Part shown: positions 1 through 4,768 of the stretch, piece by piece | Layout of the letters: every line of letters starts with the position of its first letter | Position numbering within the stretch: the first letter of the stretch is position 1 | Origin: Chitinophagaceae bacterium | GTDB taxonomy: Bacteria; Bacteroidota; Bacteroidia; Chitinophagales; Chitinophagaceae | Direction: 5' to 3' | DNA length: 5,393 nt | Assembly: GCA_003526435.1 (NCBI GenBank) | Contig: DPWF01000413.1 | Coordinates: 1,358 to 6,750, forward strand | Translations under genes and position numbers: made by a program | Notes under the pieces: generated by a model | Databases searched by the model: none | Told to the model about the DNA's origin: nothing | Seen by the model: the letters and a program-made list of their open reading frames with translations, nothing else

Positions 1-120
1 ACATAAACAAAGTCTTTTTTCTGCTGCATATTTGTTCAATATATAGCTAATTCTATAGAAACAGGTATTTTGTTTGAGCATTCGTAAATAATCGTCAAAA
101 AAACCTTTAAATATTGAAAT

Positions 121-567
121 ATGACAGGGTTTGCAAAGACCGTATTACCTTTATCAAAAAAAAGATTGAAACAACTGTTATTGTCGTTACTGGTATTTAT
201 GTTGTCTTGCGGTCAGCAGCAAAATACTTATCCTGTTGCCGAAAATGCGCTTGATGCCGGACGTGAATTTATTGATGCCTGTTTGAAAGGAGATTTTGCC
301 AAAGCAAAATGGTATATGGTTGATGACAGTACCAATCTCGGGCATTTAGAAAGAGCTGAGGCCAAATTCAGAACCTATGATAAAGAAGGTCGCCAGCAAT
401 TGAGAACAGCATCCATCAATATCAGTGAAGTGAGTGACGTGGATACAGTTACTTCCATTATTTATTACAGCAATTCATTCGATCAGCAGCCTTTGAAAGT
501 AAAAGTGGTGAAACAGGCAGAAAAATGGCTGGTTGACTTTAAGTATACTTTTAACCCAAATCTCTGA
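121..567 (+). CDS. Small lipoprotein with DUF4878/NTF2-like domain
   Basis: This 148-residue protein of unknown function is probably a lipid-anchored envelope protein. The N-terminus has a basic stretch (K13, K14, R15, K17), a hydrophobic core (residues 19-28) and a lipobox-like end, F-M-L-S-C30-G, so Cys30 is the likely lipidated residue. The Met and Leu before the Cys are looser than the enterobacterial lipobox, which Bacteroidota tolerate. The mature part (about 40-147) starts with a helix of the type AREFIDACLKGDFAKAKWYM, followed by beta-rich sequence ending in KVVKQAEKWLVDFKY. This layout is typical of DUF4878 and other NTF2-like lipoproteins; the assignment is by pattern only. The ATG at 121 puts the signal peptide at a sensible length, and no later Met would keep it intact. 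The leader is A-rich without a Shine-Dalgarno. The next gene, ppa, begins 44 bp downstream on the same strand, but nothing suggests a functional link. Confidence 0.85.
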   Translation: MTGFAKTVLPLSKKRLKQLLLSLLVFMLSCGQQQNTYPVAENALDAGREFIDACLKGDFAKAKWYMVDDSTNLGHLERAEAKFRTYDKEGRQQLRTASINISEVSDVDTVTSIIYYSNSFDQQPLKVKVVKQAEKWLVDFKYTFNPNL

Positions 568-611
568 TCAGTTTATCAAATTATTGGATCAAACTACTAA
601 ACCAACTTATC

Positions 612-1160
612 ATGCAATCAACCGTTCTTCATCCCTGGCATGGTGTTCATTATGGTGAACAGGCTCCCCGTGTTGTGAATGCAGTTATTGAAATACCTCA
701 GGGCTCCCGCTGTAAATACGAAATCGATAAAGCAACCGGTTTACTCAGACTTGACCGGGTTATTTTTTCTTCTTTCTACTATCCTATCAATTATGGATTC
801 ATTCCACAGACCTATGGTGGTGATAAAGATCCCCTGGATATACTGGTGATTACTTCTTTATCGGTACAACCACTCACCCTCATGGATGCCAAAGTAATTG
901 GCGTAATGCAGATGGTGGATGGTGGCGACCCCGATGATAAAATTATTGCGGTTGCTGCAACCGATCCGGGTGTAAACCATTATAATAATATTGAAGAATT
1001 GCCCAAGCATTTTTTTGATGAGCTCAGGCATTTCTTTGAAGAATATAAAAAACTGGAAAACAAATCGGTGGTAGTGGAAGATTTTGGTGATAAGGCCAAA
1101 GCATTATCCATTGTGCAGGAAGCCATTGAATTCTACAAAGAAAACTTCGGTAACAAATAA
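612..1160 (+). CDS. ppa: Inorganic pyrophosphatase, family I
   Basis: This soluble cytoplasmic enzyme hydrolyses pyrophosphate to two phosphates with Mg2+, pulling biosynthetic reactions such as nucleotide polymerisation and aminoacylation forward. At 182 residues it has the usual length of bacterial family I enzymes. The active-site set can be matched to E. coli PPase by eye: E27 in VIEIP, K35 and E37 in KYEID, R49, Y61 in NYGF, the metal-binding Asps D71, D73 and D76 in DKDPLDI, D103, D108 and K110 in the MVDGGDPDDK stretch, and Y145-K146 in EEYKKLE. All catalytic positions are present, so the enzyme should be active. The one oddity is Lys at the second place of the signature, where Gly, Asn or Ser is more usual; it is not a metal ligand. 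The start gives a normal N-terminus before the core. The TauE-like gene follows after 6 bp and is probably cotranscribed. Confidence 0.97.
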   Translation: MQSTVLHPWHGVHYGEQAPRVVNAVIEIPQGSRCKYEIDKATGLLRLDRVIFSSFYYPINYGFIPQTYGGDKDPLDILVITSLSVQPLTLMDAKVIGVMQMVDGGDPDDKIIAVAATDPGVNHYNNIEELPKHFFDELRHFFEEYKKLENKSVVVEDFGDKAKALSIVQEAIEFYKENFGNK

Positions 1161-1166
1161 AATACC

Positions 1167-1607
1167 ATGAGCGCAAACACAATTATTTTACTGATACTGA
1201 TTGGTCTGGCCGCAGGTTTTTTAAGTGGATTGGTAGGCATTGGTGGCGGCATCATTATTGTACCTGCTTTAGTTCTTTTACTGGGTTTTACTCAAAAACA
1301 GGCCCAGGGCACATCATTGGGTATTATGTTGCTGCCTATTGGTATTCTTGCAGTAATACAATACTATAAACAGGGCTATATAAATGTTAATTATGTATTG
1401 ATTGTTGCACTAGCTTTTGTAGCAGGAGGGTTTCTGGGAAGCAAACTGTCGCTTTCCTTAAGTGATGAAAGGATGAAAAAAGTATTTGCAGTAGTGCTCT
1501 TTATTATTTCGGTAAAAATGCTGTTTTTTGATCGCGCAGCCAATAAAAAAGATTCAGCACATAGTGCTACCATCCAGACAACAGAAAAAAACCCGGAAAA
1601 AGGCTGA
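1167..1607 (+). CDS. TauE/SafE family membrane permease, half-length
   Basis: This is an integral inner-membrane protein of the TauE/SafE (DUF81) family, whose members are thought to export small organic or sulfur-containing anions such as sulfite or sulfoacetate; the substrate here cannot be told. The family signature is clear near the N-terminus: G17-F-L-S-G-L-V-G-I-G-G-G28 followed by the QAQGTSLG motif (45-52) and a Leu-Pro pair (56-57). Four hydrophobic segments are visible, at about 4-40 (a hairpin of two), 50-66, 72-94 and 103-121, then a hydrophilic tail (122-146). Full-length members are around 250 residues with two such halves, so this is the single-repeat form, which presumably works as a dimer. 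The sequence ends cleanly and no second half follows, so it looks like a natural half-size protein rather than a frameshift. It starts 6 bp after ppa. Confidence 0.9.
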   Translation: MSANTIILLILIGLAAGFLSGLVGIGGGIIIVPALVLLLGFTQKQAQGTSLGIMLLPIGILAVIQYYKQGYINVNYVLIVALAFVAGGFLGSKLSLSLSDERMKKVFAVVLFIISVKMLFFDRAANKKDSAHSATIQTTEKNPEKG

Positions 1608-1628
1608 TGCCGATTCAATTCATCACCC

Positions 1629-1636
1629 TATCTTTG
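1629..1636 (+). promoter_or_regulatory. Bacteroidota -7 promoter element (TATCTTTG)
   Basis: TATCTTTG is an exact match to the Bacteroidota housekeeping -7 consensus TAnnTTTG. It lies 22 bp after the TauE stop and 15 bp before the ATG at 1652, with an A-rich leader, a spacing often seen for short-leader genes in this phylum. No TTG is evident at the -33 position, so support rests on the -7 element and its placement. If real, it would transcribe the small membrane protein separately from ppa-tauE and would rule out the upstream in-frame ATG at 1607 as start for that transcript. Confidence 0.5.
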
Positions 1637-1651
1637 CCAAAATTGAAAAAA

Positions 1652-1804
1652 ATGGAAGCGAAAAAATCCACTGCGAAATACTGGGCCCTTTTCTTTTTCT
1701 GGTTTGCTGTAATGATTGTTTTATTGTTTGTTTACCGTGAGTTTTTCTGGCTGGCTTTACCTGGCACTGTTACCTATTTTGCCAAAGGCATGGATATTAT
1801 GTAA
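1652..1804 (+). CDS. Small membrane protein, 50 residues, unknown function
   Basis: I do not recognise a named family. The 50-residue product starts with a short basic head (MEAKKSTAKY), then one strongly hydrophobic segment rich in Phe and Trp (about 10-28), a Tyr-Arg-Glu break, and a second aromatic stretch (about 32-43) ending in AKGMDIM. The second stretch could be a short re-entrant or amphipathic helix. An in-frame ATG at 1607 overlaps the TauE stop by one base and would add 15 residues, giving 65 in all. I prefer 1652 because a TATCTTTG element lies between the two ATGs, the leader before 1652 is A-rich as is typical here, and the extra residues are not hydrophobic enough to form a signal. 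Basic residues before the first span predict the N-terminus inside. A strong terminator hairpin begins 23 bp after its stop. Being a real gene is likely from the compact membrane pattern, the promoter and the tidy terminator; a role is unknown. Confidence 0.7.
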   Translation: MEAKKSTAKYWALFFFWFAVMIVLLFVYREFFWLALPGTVTYFAKGMDIM

Positions 1805-1827
1805 GATTTACAACATCCGTAATATAG

Positions 1828-1855
1828 AAAAAGCAACCCAGGTGGTTGCTTTTTT
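1828..1855. terminator. Bidirectional rho-independent terminator
   Basis: A perfect inverted repeat pairs AAAAAGCAACC (1828-1838) with GGTTGCTTTTT (1844-1854) around a 5-base loop, and a T tract runs through 1850-1855. Read on the minus strand it gives the same hairpin with a T tract, so it can serve both the plus-strand small membrane protein gene and the minus-strand NlpC/P60 gene that converge on it. Its right edge overlaps the TAA stop of the NlpC/P60 gene (1854-1856). Confidence 0.88.
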
Positions 1856-2621
1856 ATTGTTCATATCTTTTGATGATCCTTAACTGATGAGTTCTTTTAC
1901 CGGTTTGTGCATGTACAATACCCATATTGTCAATCGGATCAATTCTTACCTGTCCGGAAGCATGAATAATAGTATCTGCTGATAACATGATGCCTACATG
2001 TGTAATGCGCCCTTCCGGATTATCAAAAAAAGCAAGATCACCACAATGTGCTTCCTGCAAAAAACCAATCGTTTCACCTATGGCAGCCTGCTGGTAGGCA
2101 TCGCGGGGCAATCGTATACCAAAATGCCGGAACACCTGCTGTGCAAAACCACTACAGTCAATACCAAATACCGTACGCCCGCCCCACAAATAAGCCGTGT
2201 TCAGGTACTGCCGGGCAATGGTTGTTATCTGTTCTTCTTCAAATTTTGCGTTACCCGGTTGCCAGCCTGCTGAATGGTATTCAAAATGAAAACCTGGCAT
2301 TGACAATGCATTTCCTGAAAACAAATCCAGTGGCGTTCCCGCTCCAATCATCATATCGGCTCCATTCACCTGTACAACCGATGACCACCCCTTGCTTAAC
2401 TGGTTAGTATGTATTGCGGGCGCCTCTTCCATAAAAACCAGTTGCGATTGCTGACACCATCCTTCATATTCATCATACAAAGTATGTACGCGTACAAAAT
2501 CGCCCGATGTTTCCAATACGGTTGCCAGTTCTCCAAACAGTAACTGGCTCACCATTTCTGAACGATGTGCCGCTTCTTTACGCATGGGACAAACAGACAC
2601 AACAGGCATAACAAAAGACAT
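1854..2621 (-). CDS. NlpC/P60 (C40) cysteine peptidase, YkfC-like
   Basis: This is a predicted gamma-D-glutamyl-diamino acid endopeptidase that cuts peptides derived from peptidoglycan. The N-terminal part (about 1-120) looks like one or two SH3b-type domains, and the C-terminal part (about 128-252) is the NlpC/P60 catalytic domain. Catalytic residues are visible: Cys156 in GIDCSGF, His208 in THVGIML and His220 in IIHASG. Y144 and W146 (AYLWGG) with D155-C156-S157 keep the spacing of the pocket in Bacillus YkfC, which recognises the free N-terminal L-Ala of murein peptides. There is no signal peptide or lipobox, and the protein begins directly with the SH3 strand, so a cytoplasmic role in murein peptide recycling is the best inference. 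At 255 residues it is compact but complete. The start at 2621 is 71 bp from the divergent sigma factor gene. Its stop overlaps a shared terminator. Confidence 0.93.
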   Translation of the reverse strand: MSFVMPVVSVCPMRKEAAHRSEMVSQLLFGELATVLETSGDFVRVHTLYDEYEGWCQQSQLVFMEEAPAIHTNQLSKGWSSVVQVNGADMMIGAGTPLDLFSGNALSMPGFHFEYHSAGWQPGNAKFEEEQITTIARQYLNTAYLWGGRTVFGIDCSGFAQQVFRHFGIRLPRDAYQQAAIGETIGFLQEAHCGDLAFFDNPEGRITHVGIMLSADTIIHASGQVRIDPIDNMGIVHAQTGKRTHQLRIIKRYEQ

Positions 2622-2637
2622 AAATGCTATTTGCGTT

Positions 2638-2644
2638 CAAGATA
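2638..2644 (-). promoter_or_regulatory. Possible -7 element for the NlpC/P60 gene
   Basis: On the minus strand the sequence reads TATCTTG, one T short of TATCTTTG, about 17 bp before the NlpC/P60 start codon. No clear -33 TTG is present. Placement in the 71-bp divergent gap is right for a short-leader promoter, but the match is imperfect and the call is tentative. Confidence 0.25.
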
Positions 2645-2646
2645 TG

Positions 2647-2654
2647 GAATTTTG
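2647..2654 (+). promoter_or_regulatory. Possible -7 element for the sigma factor operon
   Basis: GAATTTTG followed by CAGG matches five of the six fixed bases of TAnnTTTG and sits 38 bp before the GTG start of the sigma factor gene. A TTTG upstream (2630-2633) is too close to be a proper -33 element. It lies within a few bases of the opposing minus-strand candidate, so the two divergent genes may share regulation. Tentative. Confidence 0.25.
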
Positions 2655-2692
2655 CAGGTTGGGCATCTAATAAGAAATAGCTATTTTAAAGC

Positions 2693-3250
2693 GTGGTTTC
2701 AGAGAAATATTCACATATCAGCGATAACGAATTACTCGAACGTTTTTATATCGACAGCAATAATGAATGGCTGGGTATTCTGCTCGAACGTTATACTTAT
2801 CTCCTGCTGGGTGTTTGTATGAAGTACCTGAAAAACGAAGAAGAGTCTAAAGATGCCGTACAGCAGATATTCCTAAAAGCCATTACCGAACTGGGTAAAT
2901 ACAAAGTAGATTACCTGAAAAGCTGGCTCTACATGGTGGCCAAAAACCACTGTTTGATGAAGTTGCGTGATAAACATGTTATCGTATCTGCCGAAGAACA
3001 AAGGGGGCTCACTGCACAGGAAACAGATAAGCAATCGTTAATGGAAAAGGAAGTGGCGCTTACCCATCTTGAAAATGCACTGGATGAATTAAACGCTGAG
3101 CAGAAAACATGTGTAACTTTATTCTACCTGCAAAAAAGAAGTTACCAGGAAATTGCCGACCAGACCGGATTTACCTTATTACAGGTAAAGAGTCATATTC
3201 AGAATGGAAAAAGAAACCTCAAAATTTTGGTTGAAAAGAAAATGAAATAA
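2693..3250 (+). CDS. ECF-type RNA polymerase sigma-70 factor
   Basis: This 185-residue protein is a two-domain alternative sigma factor that directs RNA polymerase to a dedicated set of promoters. Region 2 covers about 12-92, with the core-binding and -10 recognition stretch at YLKNEEESKDAVQQIFLKA (45-63) and a following SWLYMVAKNHCL (77-88). A charged linker (93-120) leads to region 4 (about 124-179), with a helix-turn-helix at SYQEIADQTGFTLLQVKSHI (150-169). There is no extra C-terminal domain. The start is a GTG at 2693; a TAA in the same frame at 2687-2689 bars any earlier start, and the first residues MVSEKYSHISDNELLERF fit the usual N-terminal helix of Bacteroidota ECF factors. The membrane protein gene 5 bp downstream is its likely anti-sigma partner, so activity is probably controlled by sequestration. 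Target promoters cannot be read from this window. Confidence 0.93.
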   Translation: MVSEKYSHISDNELLERFYIDSNNEWLGILLERYTYLLLGVCMKYLKNEEESKDAVQQIFLKAITELGKYKVDYLKSWLYMVAKNHCLMKLRDKHVIVSAEEQRGLTAQETDKQSLMEKEVALTHLENALDELNAEQKTCVTLFYLQKRSYQEIADQTGFTLLQVKSHIQNGKRNLKILVEKKMK

Positions 3251-3255
3251 GCCTG

Positions 3256-3615
3256 ATGACCGATTTGAAAGACATATTACATGAGGACGACGGCATAAAA
3301 AATGATGACCTGCTTCGTTACCTGGAGGGCAATGCTTCAGATGAGGAGCGTTTTGCCATTGAAAAACAGATGGCAGATTCTGACTTTATCAACGATGCAG
3401 TAGAAGGTTTACAAGGCTTCCAGGATAAGCAAAAGATGCAGCAATATGCGGCACAATTAAAACTGCAGTTACGCAAACAAACTTCCAAGGACCGCAAACG
3501 AAAACTCAGGAGAAATTTAAACAGCCAGCAATGGACAATGGTGACCATTGTTACCATCATACTGCTTTGTGTACTGGCTTACTGGGTGATACGTCTTTAT
3601 CAGCATAAAGTATAA
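3256..3615 (+). CDS. Putative single-span anti-sigma factor
   Basis: This 119-residue protein probably binds and holds the ECF sigma factor encoded 5 bp upstream; that role is inferred from position and architecture. The N-terminal cytoplasmic part contains NDDLLRYLEGNASDEERFAI (16-35) and SDFINDAVEGLQGF (42-55), a pattern I associate with Bacteroidota membrane proteins encoded beside ECF sigma genes. A Lys/Gln-rich helix (about 56-75) leads to a basic patch (KDRKRKLRR, 78-86) and one transmembrane helix (about 93-113). Positive charges before the span place the N-terminus inside, leaving only about six residues (YQHKV end) outside. No HxxxCxxC zinc motif of ZAS anti-sigma factors is present. 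With almost no periplasmic domain it cannot sense ligands by itself, so it may need a partner or respond within the membrane. It ends 3 bp from the convergent cupin gene. Confidence 0.8.
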   Translation: MTDLKDILHEDDGIKNDDLLRYLEGNASDEERFAIEKQMADSDFINDAVEGLQGFQDKQKMQQYAAQLKLQLRKQTSKDRKRKLRRNLNSQQWTMVTIVTIILLCVLAYWVIRLYQHKV

Positions 3616-3618
3616 ATA

Positions 3619-4116
3619 TCACCTGCACAATCGCTGAATAAGTTTACCGTGTTGCGGAAATTGTTGTGAAAGTAAATTTCCATCTGCCAGTTCAAAATCT
3701 GTAAAATCAAATGCGGGAGCAACTGTACATCCAACAAAAGAAAAACTACCCCCCGGGGCCGTTTCAGATGCAAACCAATACCCTGCCGGCACTACATACT
3801 GATAAACGGTACCAGGTTTGTTGCCCAGGTGAACGGTCGTAAACTGTCCGTCGGGTGAAATCATATGCACCCATAAAGTATCCCCCGCATAAAAATGCCA
3901 GCACTCATCGCTTTGAATACGGTGAAAAGCAGAAAAATTACCTTGTTCCAGTAAAAAGTAAATGGCAGATGAGTAATAACGTTCTCCCGCAAATCGATCC
4001 GGCAATGTTTCTTTCGAAATAATCTCTGATGAGCGATAGGTTTCTTTATAATAGCCCCCTTCCGGATGTGGCAGGAGGGCATACTGTTCTATCAATTCTT
4101 GTACGGTATGATGCAT
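3619..4116 (-). CDS. Cupin, DUF985 (Cupin_5) family
   Basis: This soluble single-domain beta-barrel protein of 165 residues has an unestablished reaction; family members have been proposed to be sugar-processing or metal-dependent enzymes, but none can be assigned here. Family hallmarks follow in order: LLPHPEGGYYKETYRSS (14-30), the barrel strand SSAIYFLLEQGNFSAFHRI (49-67), SDECWHFYAGD (69-79), VVPAGYWFAS (108-117) and SFSFVGCTVAPAFDFTDFEL (124-143). H65, D70, E71 and H74 are the likely pocket residues. An in-frame TTG at 4122 would add two residues, but the ATG at 4116 gives the normal family N-terminus (a short VQELIEQY helix before HPEGG) and is preferred. It lies 9 bp after the stop of the bactofilin gene on the same strand, so the two are probably cotranscribed. 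The minus-strand GATATTTG just before the ATG is within the bactofilin end and only a near match to a promoter. Confidence 0.93.
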   Translation of the reverse strand: MHHTVQELIEQYALLPHPEGGYYKETYRSSEIISKETLPDRFAGERYYSSAIYFLLEQGNFSAFHRIQSDECWHFYAGDTLWVHMISPDGQFTTVHLGNKPGTVYQYVVPAGYWFASETAPGGSFSFVGCTVAPAFDFTDFELADGNLLSQQFPQHGKLIQRLCR

Positions 4117-4125
4117 GTACAAATA

Positions 4126-4590
4126 TCAGTTGATCAGAATCAATTTTTGTGGTAAAGAAAAATACTCGTTTTTAATTTTTTCCAGGTTCTCTTTTTTATT
4201 GAAGAGTTCATAATACTCATCGATATTAATATTGGTATTTTCCTTGTTCACATATACAGGACCAGATACCGAGCTATTGGGTTCATTTTCAAACAAAGCT
4301 GTTCTCACCACACCATTTACCGTTGCCTCTTCATTCAACATGCATTTGTTTTTACAGATTACGTTGCCATCAATTAACCCACCAACCACTATTTCATGGC
4401 AAAGTATATCTCCACTTACCGTTGCTTTACGGTCGATGATTACCTTGTTGTTACAGAAAATAATACCCTTGAAATCGCCTTCAATACGGATGGGTGAAAT
4501 GGTGCGGATGATGCCAAAATAAAAGCCTCCTGAGACCACCTGTACGGCGGGGAGCATAGGCTCTGATTTGCTTTTTTTGAGAAAAAACAT
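4126..4590 (-). CDS. Bactofilin, short-tailed
   Basis: This polymer-forming cytoskeletal protein has 154 residues. Bactofilins form a right-handed beta-helix that assembles without nucleotide into filaments attached to the inner face of the membrane, where they position cell-wall or envelope machinery. The core here (about 17-115) shows the expected short repeats of hydrophobic strands broken by Gly: IRIEGDFKGIIFC (34-46), VIIDRKATVSGDILC (50-64), IVVGGLIDGNVIC (67-79), ATVNGVV (89-95) and SSVSGPVYV (106-114). The N-terminal tail is short and starts MFFLKKSK, a hydrophobic-then-basic end that could serve as a membrane-binding tip. The C-terminal tail (116-154) is Asn/Lys/Glu rich and ends hydrophobic (LILIN). 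The start follows an A-rich leader. A minus-strand TATAATTTG lies 45 bp upstream, one base too long for the promoter consensus. It is divergent from a second bactofilin gene and probably cotranscribed with the cupin. Confidence 0.88.
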   Translation of the reverse strand: MFFLKKSKSEPMLPAVQVVSGGFYFGIIRTISPIRIEGDFKGIIFCNNKVIIDRKATVSGDILCHEIVVGGLIDGNVICKNKCMLNEEATVNGVVRTALFENEPNSSVSGPVYVNKENTNINIDEYYELFNKKENLEKIKNEYFSLPQKLILIN

Positions 4591-4768
4591 AGGATCGGAT
4601 ATGGTTTTATGAATAATTGGACGTTTAAGATAGCCAAATTATATGGTTTCTCCACTATTCTACGCCAGTCTCTAAATGTTTACAAATAAATAATAATTTG
4701 TATCTTGACCTTTCAACAGCAGCAAACCTTAGTTTTGCAACCAGTTATCCGCTTAAAAAAAGCAAACC
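4591..4768. other. Divergent intergenic region between two bactofilin genes
   Basis: This 178-bp gap must hold the start signals for both bactofilin genes. On the plus strand there is a clear TAGTTTTG. On the minus strand the best candidate is TATAATTTG (complement of 4635-4643), which has one extra base in the spacer and no matching TTG upstream. The middle (about 4676-4700) is A/T-rich. I see no operator-like inverted repeat, small RNA or riboswitch. Confidence 0.6.
4705..4737 (+). promoter_or_regulatory. Bacteroidota promoter for the long bactofilin
   Basis: TAGTTTTG (4730-4737) matches the Bacteroidota -7 consensus TAnnTTTG at every fixed base. A TTG at 4705-4707 lies 22 bp upstream, slightly wider than the usual 19-21 bp to a -33 element. 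Transcription would start near 4744, giving a leader of about 25 bases with an A-rich stretch before the ATG at 4769. Confidence 0.6.

Noticed and set aside
27..34. CATATTTG as a promoter for the lipoprotein gene
   Set aside because: It differs from TAnnTTTG at the first base, has no TTG at the proper distance, and would leave a leader of about 80 bases. The first 120 bases hold no better candidate, and no gene.
565..591. TGATC/GATCA inverted repeat between the lipoprotein gene and ppa as a terminator
   Set aside because: The arms are only 5 bp, the loop is long and no T tract follows.
1391..1618. Minus-strand open frame across the TauE-like gene
   Set aside because: It lies opposite a well-supported membrane protein gene, has no recognisable domain and no promoter; it is a shadow frame.
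1998..2407. Two plus-strand open frames opposite the NlpC/P60 gene
   Set aside because: Their products have no coherent domain pattern, and the minus strand encodes a peptidase with full catalytic motifs.
2565..2822. Plus-strand open frame spanning the sigma factor start
   Set aside because: It runs through the divergent gap and out of frame into the sigma factor gene, with low-complexity His/Asn-rich sequence and no family resemblance.
4116..4122. TTG at 4122 as the cupin start
   Set aside because: The ATG two codons later gives the normal family N-terminus and needs no rare start codon.
4232..4522. Plus-strand open frame opposite the short bactofilin
   Set aside because: It is antisense to a clear bactofilin core; the product is only the complement of beta-helix repeats.
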